Shown: positions 54,258 to 63,614 of the stretch, piece by piece
Position numbering within the stretch: the stretch's first letter is position 1
Layout: every line of letters begins with the position of its first letter
DNA from: Bog-752 sp963799395
GTDB taxonomy: Bacteria; Actinomycetota; Thermoleophilia; UBA2241
Length of the DNA stretch: 64,000 bases
Assembly: GCA_963799395.1 (NCBI GenBank)
Contig: CAWCWZ010000013.1
Location: 9,721-73,720, forward strand
Direction: 5' to 3'
Program-made: the position numbers and the translations under genes
Notes under the pieces: generated by a model
Told to the model about the DNA's origin: nothing
Databases searched by the model: none
What the model saw: the letters and a program-made list of their open reading frames with translations, nothing else

Positions 54258-55347
54258 GGGCGCCCCATCATGGTCCTCGCGCTGCCGCGTGTGGCTCCGT
54301 CCAGCCACGCCTCGAACTCCGTCTGGCGTTCCCTGCCGCAGCCCGAGTTCGGCCAGCCGCGGCCGCACTTCGGCCACCGTGCGCAGCCCATCGTCGACCT
54401 CGTACTCGGCGTGGGCCACGCCGCAGAGGCCGCTGCGCGGCGGCACCAGTGAGGTGACCACGTTGGCGCCCGCGTCGAGGCGGCTGCGCAGTCCCTCGAT
54501 GCCCTCCACGTCGAGCGACGCCGGGATGAGGCGGTCGGGCATCAGCAGGCGCATGACGGCGATGGTCAATACCTCGTTCCAGGTGTCGGGCACCGGCGAC
54601 TTCGGCAAGCGGCGTCTGGGGCTGGGGCACCAGCGTCATGACGCGCACCTGTTGCTCGCCCGCTTTCCGCATGGCAAGCACCGCCCGCGCCCTGTCGGCC
54701 GGGCCGTCGCCGACACCAGTAAGCAGGCCATCTTCCACCAGCAAACCGGCATCGTGGGCATCGTGACGGGCCTGGGCGCGCTCCGCGAAGTCTTGGCCGA
54801 GCCGCAGTTGGGCGAAGAGCTCCGGCGTGTGCGTCTCCTGATAGACGGCATAGAAGTCGGCGCCGGCGGCGCGCAGCTCGGCGAGGACGTCACGCGGCAC
54901 CACCCCGGGCGATACCATGATCGGTAGACCGATGTCGCGCCACACCGAGGCCACGAGGTCGATCAGTGGCGAGAAATCACCGCCCCCGAAGAGCATGGGG
55001 TCCTCACCGAGGGTCAGGTCCAGCAGGTTGACGCCGGAATCCGCCAGGGCCCGGCAGATCTCGACGACCTCGCCGGCGTCCTTGCGGTAGCGCGGACTTA
55101 TCGTGTTGGCGGCACGGTAGAAGCAGAACGCGCAACTGTTGCGACAATAGGTCGAGTAGTAGACGAAGCCGTAGAGAAAGACAGCGTTGCCGAAGTGCCG
55201 CCGTCGCTGTTCGCGAGCGGCGGCAAACAGCGGCTCGGCCTCGGTCGCGCCCGGCAGACGCAGGAGTTGATCGACGTCAGCCATAGACGGCTCGATACCG
55301 CCGAGAGCGCGCGAGCAGATGGCCTCGACTGTCTCGGCTGGAATCAT
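54254..55347 (-). CDS. pylB: Methylornithine synthase (PylB, radical SAM), two frameshifts
   Basis: Radical SAM mutase that turns lysine into (3R)-3-methyl-D-ornithine. [4Fe-4S] motif CxxxCxxC (C68, C72, C75) in YSTYCRNSCAFCFYRAAN; YGFVYYSTYC before it is the usual PylB lead. TLGEDPMLFGG and SPGVVPRDVLAELRAAGADFYAVYQETHT follow. Frameshifts near 54615 and 54330; between them LIPASLDVEGIEGLRSRLDAGANVVTSLVPP is the PylB C-terminal signature. The end is WLDGATRGSARTMMGRP. About 364 residues. First gene of pylB-pylC-pylD. Confidence 0.92.
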
Positions 55348-55452
55348 CTAATCTGGCCCGCTTCACACGTCGTCAACTTCACCTCTCCGATGGCCGTGCA
55401 GTGGAGCTCATCGACTCCGAGATAGCAACCCGCCAAAGGCACTCGCTCACCC

Positions 55453-55866
55453 TCACCGCCCTCGGCGCTTCGGCTTCGGGCCCTGCTGCCTCTTGGCCTG
55501 CTCGTGAGCCTCCAGCACGCTCCGCACGCCGCTCGGATTCTTGTCATAGAGCCGATACAGGGCCCTCTCGGCCGTCTTGCGCAGCCAGCGGTCCCCGGGC
55601 GACGAGAAGAGCTCCGCCAGGGGCGCTGCCGCAATTGGATCACCGATGGTGACGAGCGCCTGGATGGCGGCCTCGCACACTCTGGTGTCGTCGAGCACCG
55701 ATACAAGCGGGCCGACCGCCCGCTTGACGTGCAAGTCGCCAAGTGCCGCAGCGGCATAGCGCCTCTCCGGACCGGACCTCGACTCATCACGGAGCACACC
55801 AAGGAGTCCTTCGACGTTCCCCTCAAGCATGAGGCTGCGCACGTGTGCCATCTCTCGGATGCCCAT
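55453..55866 (-). CDS. HEAT-repeat protein
   Basis: 137 residues. At least three HEAT/PBS-lyase repeats (RRYAAAALGDLHVKRAVGPLVSVLDD, VCEAAIQALVTIGDPIAAAPLAELF) without a membrane segment. It lies 105 bases upstream of pylB on the same strand. Such proteins bind other proteins or cofactors; here, beside methyltransferase genes, its role is unknown. ATG at 55864-55866, or 15 bases inside. Confidence 0.7.
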   Translation of the reverse strand: MGIREMAHVRSLMLEGNVEGLLGVLRDESRSGPERRYAAAALGDLHVKRAVGPLVSVLDDTRVCEAAIQALVTIGDPIAAAPLAELFSSPGDRWLRKTAERALYRLYDKNPSGVRSVLEAHEQAKRQQGPKPKRRGR

Positions 55867-56121
55867 CTCTTCCTCGCCCTATGGCCAGGGCCGTTCTTCG
55901 GCCTCGCGTTTGACGGGGGCGATGCCACCGCCAGTGCCCAGGAATTGAAGAGCACCTGCTGCTACCGGAGGCGACACGGAACATTCAACAATTCTAGAAA
56001 CCGACGAAGGGCCCAGAGACTGAAATGGGAGTTCCTGCAAAAGAGACGGCGCGGCATGGTAGTTTACGATGAGGAATAATGATGCTGCCGCCGATCGCGG
56101 CGTGCGCGAGAAGCGAGAGCG

Positions 56122-56331
56122 ATGATTACCATCTACGTCAAACCCGGTTGCCCATATTGCGCGGCGGCAGTTCAGGAACTGCAGACCCGCGGGGAACCCT
56201 TCCAAGTCGTAGACATTCTTGCCAATCCACACGGTCGGGAACGGCTCGCGCGCCTCACCGACGATACGATGGTAGTTCCGGTGGTAGTGGAGGACAATGG
56301 CGCCGTGCGCTACACGTTTGGAGGAGGCTGA
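56122..56331 (+). CDS. Glutaredoxin-like protein
   Basis: 69 residues, MITIYVKPGCPYCAAAVQELQTRGEPF, with the active-site CPYC at 11-14 and the cis-Pro in MVVPVVVE. Small thiol redox protein, cytosolic, shorter than usual Grx but complete in fold. The only plus-strand gene in this part. It could reduce a disulfide in a neighbour. Confidence 0.8.
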   Translation: MITIYVKPGCPYCAAAVQELQTRGEPFQVVDILANPHGRERLARLTDDTMVVPVVVEDNGAVRYTFGGG

Positions 56332-56461
56332 GGAGGCGCGCGGGGCATCCGCCGCCTGCTCTGGAGGAGCGGGAAGAAGCGCCACCACCCCTGAATCACT
56401 GTCGTGGCGCGCTGTCATGGAAGGAGAAGGAGCCACACCGGACGCCGCGGCAGGCGGGCGT

Positions 56462-57247
56462 TCATGTGAGGGGCTTCCTTGAGTAGGCCTCTGCTCGGCG
56501 TTCATGTTCTTCTCGTCCGATGGGGCAGGCGTCGAGGCAGATCAGGCACTCGTGGCTGCCCCGCTGCGAGTAGTGGCCGGCCCATTTCCGCCAAGCCGTG
56601 CTAGGCTCGGCCAGCATCTCGTGCGGCACGATGCATTTCCAGAAGTCCACCTTCTTGCCGGGCTCCACCCCCTGTGACGGCCCCGGGATGATCGCGCCAG
56701 TCGGGCATGCACGAGCGCACAGGTCACAGTCACCGCACAGATCTTCCGTGAACGGCTCGTCGGGAGGGAGCAATGCATCTGTGATGACGCTACACCAGCG
56801 CACATGTGGCCCGAGCGTAGGAGTGATGCACAGAGTCTGTTTTCCGATCCAGCCGAGACCTGCCAGAGTGGCAGCCGCCTTGGCGTGGACGAAGTGGGTC
56901 ACGGCGGCCCGGAAGCCGGCGGCACGCACTGCTTCAGCGAACCGATGAGCGCGAGCTTCCGTGAGCTCATAGTAGAGGTTGTAGTATTGCGATCCTGGAA
57001 CTTCGTCGAACGGAATAGCGCCGTCTGGCAGAACTGACGTGACTACCGCGTTCTGCAGCGGATCCCAGATGTGCATGCCCAACACGAGAACACTCCTGGC
57101 GCCGGGCAGGATTGTACTCGGCACGGCCAGGCAGCGGTTAGGCGGAAAGGGCACCTCTCCAAGCCTGTCGGCATCGACCACACCGAGAAACTCGAACCCT
57201 TGAGTGGCGGCTTCGGCCCGCCAGGTCTCTTTCATTCGTTTCGCCAC
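56462..57247 (-). CDS. QueG-like double [4Fe-4S] protein
   Basis: 261 residues. PGARSVLVLGMHIWDP, AGLGWIGKQTLCITPTLGPHVRW and two cluster motifs, CGDCDLCARACPTGAI and CLICLDACPIGRE, match the epoxyqueuosine reductase-like family, which often acts with cobalamin. Its position between the pyl operon and the methylamine transferase genes suggests a reductase that activates the corrinoid proteins, replacing the RamA activator of archaea; this is inference. GTG start at 57245-57247, or ATG 12 bases inside. Confidence 0.8.
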   Translation of the reverse strand: MAKRMKETWRAEAATQGFEFLGVVDADRLGEVPFPPNRCLAVPSTILPGARSVLVLGMHIWDPLQNAVVTSVLPDGAIPFDEVPGSQYYNLYYELTEARAHRFAEAVRAAGFRAAVTHFVHAKAAATLAGLGWIGKQTLCITPTLGPHVRWCSVITDALLPPDEPFTEDLCGDCDLCARACPTGAIIPGPSQGVEPGKKVDFWKCIVPHEMLAEPSTAWRKWAGHYSQRGSHECLICLDACPIGREEHERRAEAYSRKPLT

Positions 57248-57302
57248 GGTGACCTTGCTCTGTTGTCGCTAACGATCACTTCGTGGACGGCACTACCGGC
57301 CG

Positions 57303-57358
57303 GGCAGTAGCAGTGAGCCGCTGGCGCTAGAGCCCATGACCATGCCCTGCTGTCTGCC
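57303..57358. repeat. Imperfect inverted repeat between two minus-strand genes
   Basis: GGCAG-T-AGCAG (57303-57313) pairs with CTGCT-GT-CTGCC (57347-57358) around 33 bases. It lies after the stop of the APC permease and before the QueG-like gene. Could be a terminator or processing site; no T-tract is seen. Confidence 0.4.
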
Positions 57359-57537
57359 ACACTTTCTCGCGCTCACTGCGAAGAGCCGGATTACTGTGCG
57401 TTCTTACCTGTGCGGCGTACAGGGTGACGCACAGGTCGTTTCCGGCGCATCGCACTCCTTCTCAGCATAGCCGCGATAGCCATCCATCCGCCGCACAGAC
57501 CTCAGAGCCTCAAGCGAGCGTCACAGTCGGGCCCGGG

Positions 57538-59244
57538 TCACGGCTTCCATACCCAGAAGATGGTGTAGGCCATGGTCATTGACGCTAGCCCCCCGGCGAC
57601 CGCAACGTACGGAAGGATCCCGCAGCGTTTCGGGCCCAGCTCCGTCTCGCCTTCGGGTATCAGGTCGGAGAACATGTGCCTGGGGAACTGCCCCTTGTCG
57701 GTCACATAGTGGCGGTAGTAGAAGACGGGGATGGCGATGAGCGCCGTGATCCAGCCCGCCAACAGCGTGCCGTGGCCCCAGACGTTGGCCCCGGCGCCGA
57801 GCAGGAAGACGTTGAAGTACGCCATGCATGTGGCGGCGATGAACAGAGGCTGTGGAGCCCTGAACGGTCTCGGAACCCGTGGGTTGTCCCTGCGATGGAT
57901 CCAGCCGGCGTTCAGGTTGAGGAAGTTGAAGATCATGTAGTTACAGTTGGAGACCGCCAGCACGAAGATGTAGTCCGACATCATCAGTAGGACGAGGTTC
58001 ACGCTGAGGTCGGTCCACATGGCATAAGTCGGCACCTTGTGCTTGTTCAGGTGCGAAAGGTACTTCGGAAGCCAACCGTCCTGTCCGCCTTGGAACAGCG
58101 TGCGTGACGAACCCGACATGGCTGTCATGATGGCCAGGATAAGCGTGAACATCAAAAGCACCACGATGAACTTGGTGGCCGCAGCGCCAACGTGCAACAT
58201 GCTTGCCATGGCCGCACCGACCCCGGCCCCGGAGTAGATGCCGGGCGAAAGCATCGTATTTCGTACCGAGAACGCCCTGGAAGACAAAGGGCACGAGGAA
58301 GAAGCAAACGATACAGAACACTCCAGACCAGAGAATCGCCTTTGCCTGGTCGCGTCCGGGGTTCTTGAACTCACTCATATAGCAGATCGCGGTCTCGAAG
58401 GCATAGGCCGACCAAGCGGCGATGAATAGGCCCCCGAAGAAGTACTGCCAGCCGGTGAGGTCCCAGGAACCGTTGATGGGCACGAAGGGCGTGAAGTTCT
58501 TCAACACCACATCGCCGGTCAAGATCGGGATGATGGTCACGATCAGCAGCGGCATCAGCGAGCCGAGAGTGAGGATCGTTTGAATGCGGGCCGTGCGCAG
58601 GATGCCGCGGTGCTGAATGTTCCACACCGCCAAAAGGATGATGGCGCCGATAATGAACGTGGCGTTGATTCGAAGGGTGCACCCCGACGCCAGAAAGTTC
58701 AGGTGCAACAGAGTCACCTGCCACGTGTTGACGCGTCGCGGTGGGCGCGAAGAAGATCGAGAGCAGGTAGCCCGCCGCGAGCCCGGAGCCGATGGCAAGC
58801 ACCGGCGTCCACGCCAGCCAGTTGCTCCATAGCGAGATGGGTGCTGTCGGCGTGATGTAACGGATCCAGGCAGTTGCCCCGTGCACCGCCGTCCCGCCTG
58901 ACTTTTTCGGGTGCAGCCCGGCGATCTCGGCATAGATGAAGGCGTCGACGAAACCGATGAGGACCGAGATCACCCAGATCAGCGCCGCGACCGGCCCGTC
59001 GAGTGCCGATATGCCACCTATCGAGAAAAGGACGAGCGCCGGGACGCCGGCTGCGACAAAGAAGGCGCCAATCCAGCTGATGTCCCGCCGCATGTTCGTC
59101 TGGAAGCGCGACTTCTTGTACTCGATCGCTGGAGCCGGCGAGGTACTTGGATGCGACTTCCGACGACTCGTAGTCTCGGAACACATTGGCGTCACCGTCG
59201 TCACTTGACGTCGTCTCAACGGACACATTGTCGTCACCTGGCAT
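57538..59244 (-). CDS. APC-family permease, candidate methylamine transporter, three frameshifts
   Basis: About 568 residues when corrected, with 12 or so transmembrane segments. N-terminal cytosolic tail (MPGDDNVSVETTSSDDGD), then ISWIGAFFVAAGVPALVLFSIGG, IYAEIAGLHPKKSGG, WSAYAFETAICYMSEFKNP, and MSGSSRTLFQGGQDGWLPKY. Frameshifts fall near 59130, 58737 and 58250. ATG at 59242-59244 with a GGGGGAG site. Its place directly before the DUF1638-corrinoid-methyltransferase genes suggests it takes up methylamines; the substrate is not shown by the sequence itself. Confidence 0.8.
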
Positions 59245-59577
59245 CGTCAGCTCCCCCCATGTTCCTCGTGAGTCACTGCTAGCACGGGTGCCCTCTCCTC
59301 GCGGATGGCTCCTTGTTGCGAGAGCCGGAAGGCGAACAAGCACAGAGCCCAACTGCTTGACGGAACAAACCCGCTGATCGCGAGGAGTCCGTGCCCCAAA
59401 ACGCGCTCACAATAGCGCAACGGGCGCGCTACCGAATCACCTATGTGGGCAGCTTCAGATACCTAGAAGGGGGGCGGGATGTACCCGTCGAGAGCGCAAC
59501 GATCCGGCAAGACGTCTTGGCCACTGAGCGTCGACCTCGCCCGGCAACCGACGGGCTACGTTTCTCAACCGCCAGCA
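59245..59577. other. 333-bp intergenic stretch
   Basis: Between two minus-strand genes. No gene, tRNA or repeat is evident. Confidence 0.4.
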
Positions 59578-60330
59578 TTAAGGTGACGCGCCGCTTCGGC
59601 CGGCGCCACCGAGAACGCAGCCAGCACATGCAGAAGCCGGCGGGTAGGGCGGCGTTTCGGGCACTGGTTCCTGGCCGTCGAGCTCCCAGAAGCGACTTTC
59701 GTCAAGGACCTCGCCCGGCTCCACGATCATGAACTCGCGGTCGTGTGGTCCGCGCACGAGCTTCTCAAGAAGGCGCAATGAGCCGCGCAACCTGTGAACC
59801 GACAAGCCGTAGAACTCGGAGACTGTCTGCACGTAGGACTCACACTTCGCCATGTCGTAAGTTCCGGTGTCGATGATGGCCACCCTCGTGTAGCTCTCCA
59901 ACATCATGTGGGCGACCAATCGTGCCTTCTGTTCGCCCATCCGCGGGATCATCTTGAGGTACTCCCGATAGGGGTCCTCGAGCTCCTCGATCCATCCCCG
60001 TGTGTAATAGTAGGTGCCGGGATGCTCCGTGAACTCGCGCCTGTGAACCGTGCGCGAGCCAAGAAGGAGCGCGATGCAGTCATCCGCAGCGGGAAGCACA
60101 ATACGGTGGCGTCCGGCCGAAAGGCCGGCGGTACCATTCGAGCAGCGCCCGTAGGCGAGGAGGATCGCGCCGTCGCCTGGTATGGCTGCGATGCGCTCGT
60201 TGAGCGTCTCGCGCAGCTTCGCCGGGGTGTCGTGAAGAAAGCCGTCGCAGTAGTCCACCGGTAGGCCGCCACGCACCGACTCGACCTCATCGAAGAGGGT
60301 CTTGCAAGCGATGATTCTCGGATCTGTCAT
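59578..60330 (-). CDS. DUF1638 domain protein
   Basis: 250 residues. IACKTLFDEVESVRGGLPVDYCDGFLHDTP, ILLAYGRCSNGTAGLSAG, RIVLPAADDCIALLLGSR and IIDTGTYDMAKCESYVQ are typical of DUF1638. Members of this family commonly sit beside corrinoid methyltransferase genes, as here. It has several conserved Cys. Role not established; it may bind a corrinoid or act as a chaperone for it. ATG at 60328-60330; TAA at 59578-59580. Confidence 0.85.
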   Translation of the reverse strand: MTDPRIIACKTLFDEVESVRGGLPVDYCDGFLHDTPAKLRETLNERIAAIPGDGAILLAYGRCSNGTAGLSAGRHRIVLPAADDCIALLLGSRTVHRREFTEHPGTYYYTRGWIEELEDPYREYLKMIPRMGEQKARLVAHMMLESYTRVAIIDTGTYDMAKCESYVQTVSEFYGLSVHRLRGSLRLLEKLVRGPHDREFMIVEPGEVLDESRFWELDGQEPVPETPPYPPASACAGCVLGGAGRSGASP

Positions 60331-60694
60331 GTGCCTCGAGCCTCTCCTGCCATCCGGACGAGTGCTAACCGACTTCGGACCCGGGCCTCGAGCCAGCGAC
60401 TCATGGGAGAGCGGTCTCAGCCGCTGTGCAAGCAGTATAGTGCATCATGACACACGCTCGTCTTGAACTGCGCACGGCTGAGCAAAACAGAAGAAAGCAA
60501 GGCCCGCCAACGATCCTCGATGAGTGCACCCAAGGCGCCGGTAGCCGCGCATTCACATCGAAGACTGTCTGGTGCGCGATCTCGCAATCTATGCCGTTCG
60601 GGCACCTATCCTGGAAGACGTTGAGGCTGTTTGCGGCCGGCGGCCGGGCGCCAACGCACGAGGCGCCCAGCCGCCCTTGATCGCCACCCTGCCG
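60331..60694. other. 364-bp intergenic stretch between DUF1638 and mtbC
   Basis: No gene seen. The mtbC-proximal part carries the stem-loop at 60639-60675. I looked here for a tRNA with CUA anticodon and found none. Confidence 0.5.
60639..60675 (-). terminator. Strong stem-loop downstream of mtbC
   Basis: GGCGGCCGGGCGCC (60639-60652) and GGCGCCCAGCCGCC (60662-60675) pair with one mismatch over 14 positions around a 9-base loop. It is 20 bases past the mtbC stop on the minus strand. No T-tract, so it may slow decay or end transcription with a factor. Confidence 0.5.
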
Positions 60695-61350
60695 TCAGAC
60701 GCCCCGTTTGGACGTCATGAGAGCGTCGATCTTCCGTACGCCGTCGTTGGCGTCCTCGGCGTAGGCGTCGGCTCCGATCTTGTCGGCCCAGCCCTGCGTG
60801 GAAGCACCGCCGCCGACGATGACCTTGTACTTCTTACGAACGCCCGCCTTCTTGAGGGCATCGAGCATCCGCATCTGTTCGCGCATGGTCGTCGTCAGAA
60901 GGGCGCTCATGCCGATCACGTCGGCGTTGACCTCTTCGGCCTTGGCGATGAACTTGTCGGCCGCGATGTCGCGGCCGAGGTCGTGTACCTCGTAGCCGTT
61001 GGCCCGCAGGAAGGCGACGACGATCGTCTTGCCGATGTCGTGGACGTCGCCCTGTACGGTGCCGATGACGACGGTGCCCTTCGTCTCCGCCGTCCTTCGG
61101 GCAGCGCCGCGTTGCACACTTCGGTGGCTCCGGTCATGGCATCGGCGGCGAGGACGAACTCGGGCAGGAAGACCTCGCCGCGTTCGAAGAGGTCGCCCAT
61201 CTTGGCGATGCCGGGGACGAACCCGTTCTTGAGCAAGTCCTCGGGCGACACGCCGGCCGCTAATCCCCGCGTGGCGACGTCGGTGGCCTGTACGTTGTCG
61301 CACGCCCTAATTGCGGCCATCGCCTCTTCAAAGAAGTTTTCGTTTGCCAT
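60695..61350 (-). CDS. mtbC: Corrinoid protein partner of mtbB, one frameshift
   Basis: About 218 residues. An N-terminal helical region (FFEEAMAAIRACDNVQATDVATRG, DLFERGEVFLPEFVLAADAM) then the B12-binding domain: GDVHDIGKTIV (axial His), MSALLTTTM, and VIVGGGASTQGWADKIGADAYAED. One base is missing near 61090 between PEG and ETKGTVVIG. It carries the methyl group from the MtbB reaction. ATG at 61348-61350 after GGAGGTC. Called mtbC by position; sequence alone cannot separate MtbC from MtmC or MttC. Confidence 0.9.
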
Positions 61351-61410
61351 CCCTGTGACCTCCAGCACTCAGAATAGTCAACCTTGGCAGCCTCTGTGCG
61401 CCTCCGTGAT

Positions 61411-62812
61411 TTAGGCCGGCATCTTCGCCTTGAGCTTCTCGACGGCGCTGATCTTGATGTCCAGAAGGTCGGCGATGCGGGCCTTCGCGGCGAGTCCCTT
61501 GGCGAGACCGGGGATGGCCTCGACGCAGACCGATGTCCAGCTCCTCGCGCAGGTTGCGCATGACGGTCGAGTCTGACAGGTCGAAGGTGCTCACGTGAAG
61601 CTTGTCGGCGACGTACTTCTTCGCCTCTGGAAGCCTCATCCGGTAATTGAGCTGCATCCGCGCCACCAGATCTCCAGCGGTACGAATGCCACCCATGCCG
61701 GAGGCAATCGCGTGAGTCAAGGACATCCCGAAGGGATCGCCCACGCCCACCTACAAGCCGTCGACTTTGGCGATCTCGACCATGGCGACACTGGCGCGGC
61801 TGAGGGCATCGACCGGCGGCGTCTCGAACATCGGCGTACCGCCGACGCCCATGCCCACGTTGGCGTGGATCGGGATCGTGGCCTGCTTGCAGACTTCCTT
61901 GACGAACGTGACGGCACGCGCCACGTTCCAGGCAGCCGACTTGTTGGTCTTGGTGTTGACGACCGGCCCGAAGATATCGGCACCGGCCTCTTCCACGACC
62001 TTGAGCTGATGGTGCGGGAACATGCCGGCGAGCTTCTTGCCGTTGTAGTCCAGCTCGCCGTGCATGCCGAGGATGAACTCGCCCGACATGCCGACCTCGA
62101 TGCCGAGGTCGGTCGTCTTCTTGAGCTCCTCCACGGTCTTCAGCGTCGCCCAGAAGTCGGCGTCGCCGGCCGAGGCGGTGGTGTCGAAGTCGATGCCGTC
62201 GGCGCCGATCTCGTCGATGCGTTTGCAGATGAAGATCATGTCCTCCATGCAGATCTCGGCGGCCTTCATCTCCGCCTCGCGCGCCTCGTCGATTTTCATC
62301 ATGCCGAGCAGGTCGGCGGGGTTCGTGTAGGGCCCGTCCGGGGTGTAGTAGAGGCCCATGTTCGGCATGGCGCCGTAGAGGACCGGGAAGACGGTCGTCG
62401 CGAGCAGGCGCTCGATCGACACCTGGTCGAGCGACACCATCGCCTTCGCCGGCTTGAACGAGTAGTCGATCCAGCCGAGCTCCATGGTGTCGAAGCCGAA
62501 CACCCGCTCGAAGATCTCTACCGCGGCCTCGCGGCTAATCGGCAGGTGAGCACCGCTCGAGAGCTGCGACGAGACCAGCGTGCAGGCCGTCTCGTCCTTG
62601 GTTAGCGGCACCTCGTGACCAGGCTCCACGCCAATGACGCGCCACGGCGCGGAGAAGATTTCGACGAGCTTGTCTACTTCGTTGTCTTCGAGTGGAGGGA
62701 CCTTGCCCTTGTCGGCCGCGTCCTCCGATGCTTCGATGATGTCTCTGCGCAGTTCGTCGGGCGTCAGCTCGACCGCAGAGCCGTCCCCCATGCGGGTCCA
62801 TATCTTGCTCAC
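61411..62812 (-). CDS. mtbB: Dimethylamine:corrinoid methyltransferase with in-frame UAG (pyrrolysine)
   Basis: About 467 residues when read through UAG. SKIWTRMGDGSAVELT start, VFGFDTMELGWIDYSFKPAKA, LFYGAMPNMGLYYTPDGP-type segment (VLYGAMPNMGLYYTPDGPY), DGIDFDTTASAGDADFW, MSGEFILGMHGELDY and VGMGVGGTPMFETPPVDALSRA are all MtbB features. At codon 354 the frame reads KVDGL-UAG-VGVGDPFGM, the exact place of pyrrolysine in archaeal MtbB (VDGI-O-VGVGDPLGM). The rest follows in frame (LTHAIASGMGGIRTAGDLVARMQ, KYVADKLHVSTFDLSD). Near 61533 a base change shifts the frame; the last part (IPGLAKGLAAKARIADLLDIKISAVEKLKAKMPA) ends TAA at 61411-61413. GTG start at 62810-62812 with GGAGGTG. Confidence 0.95.
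61751..61753 (-). other. UAG codon expected to encode pyrrolysine in mtbB
   Basis: Minus-strand TAG as codon 354 of mtbB, with conserved sequence on both sides in the same frame and the Pyl biosynthesis genes 6-9 kb away. Confidence 0.92.
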
Positions 62813-62864
62813 TGCGTGACACCTCCGTTCCTTCTGGTCAGGTCACCATGGTGCGGCTGCGGCG

Positions 62865-63509
62865 TCACAGCCCCAGCAGCGCCTCGATCTTGCGGATGCC
62901 GTCCCCAGCATCCTTGGCATAGGCGTCGGCGCCGATCTCGTCGGCCCAGCCCTGAGTGCAGACGGCACCGCCGACCACGAACTTGACCTGCTCGCGGATA
63001 CCCGCCTCTTCCAAGGCTTCGACGATCTCCCTCTGCTTGCGCAAGGTGGCGGTCAGCAGGGCCGAGGCACCGACCACGTTGGCGTTGACCTCTTTCGCCG
63101 TCTCGACGAACTTGTCGGTCGGGCAGTCGCGGCCGAGGTCGTGGACCTCGAAGCCGGAGGCACGCATGTAGGAGACGACGATCGCCTTGCCGATATCGTG
63201 CACGTCGCCCTCGACCGTGCCGATGACCACCGTGCCGCGGCTCTGGCTCTCGCCTGCCGGCAGAGCTGCGTTGCAGATCGCCATGGCAGCCTCCATGGCC
63301 TCGGCGGACAGCATGAGCTCGGGCAGGAAGACCTCACCCTCATCGAACTTGTCGCCCAGTCGGCGGATGCCGACGATGAAACCCTCGCTCATGATCTCCT
63401 GAGGGCTCATGCCCGCAGCCAGGGCGCGATTGGCAACATCGACCGCCTTGGCCTTGTCTTGGTTGAGCACAGACTCTTGCGCTTCTTTGATGAGATCCTC
63501 ATGTGCCAT
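62865..63509 (-). CDS. mtmC: Corrinoid protein partner of mtmB
   Basis: 214 residues, intact. Helical region (LNQDKAKAVDVANRALAAGM, KFDEGEVFLPELMLSAEAM) and corrinoid domain GDVHDIGKAIVVSYMRASG (axial His), ASALLTATLRKQ, VVGGAVCTQGWADEIGADAYAKDA. ATG at 63507-63509 after GGAGG. Directly after mtmB and before mtbB; methyl carrier for MtmB, named by position. Confidence 0.92.
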   Translation of the reverse strand: MAHEDLIKEAQESVLNQDKAKAVDVANRALAAGMSPQEIMSEGFIVGIRRLGDKFDEGEVFLPELMLSAEAMEAAMAICNAALPAGESQSRGTVVIGTVEGDVHDIGKAIVVSYMRASGFEVHDLGRDCPTDKFVETAKEVNANVVGASALLTATLRKQREIVEALEEAGIREQVKFVVGGAVCTQGWADEIGADAYAKDAGDGIRKIEALLGL

Positions 63510-63614
63510 ATGTGACAGACCTCCTGCTGTCGGCATGCACGCGTTGGAGAGGTGGGGCAGGCGAGCGATCGCCAAGTTGGGCCGACCGCCCGCCACTCGC
63601 AGCCCCCAACACTC

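Noticed and set aside
55985..56030. TTCTAGA as a possible anticodon loop for pylT
   Set aside because: The bases on either side do not pair on the plus strand and there is no D- or T-arm; TCTAGA is just a palindrome.
55879..56505. Minus-strand frame of 208 codons opposite the glutaredoxin gene
   Set aside because: It is antisense to the CPYC-containing gene and has no recognisable feature.
57303..57358. Hairpin considered as a tRNA
   Set aside because: Only 56 bases long, with no T-loop; better taken as an inverted repeat.
61328..62812. mtbB read as a pseudogene because of the internal stop
   Set aside because: The stop is UAG at the known Pyl position, with conserved sequence after it, and pylBCD are close by.
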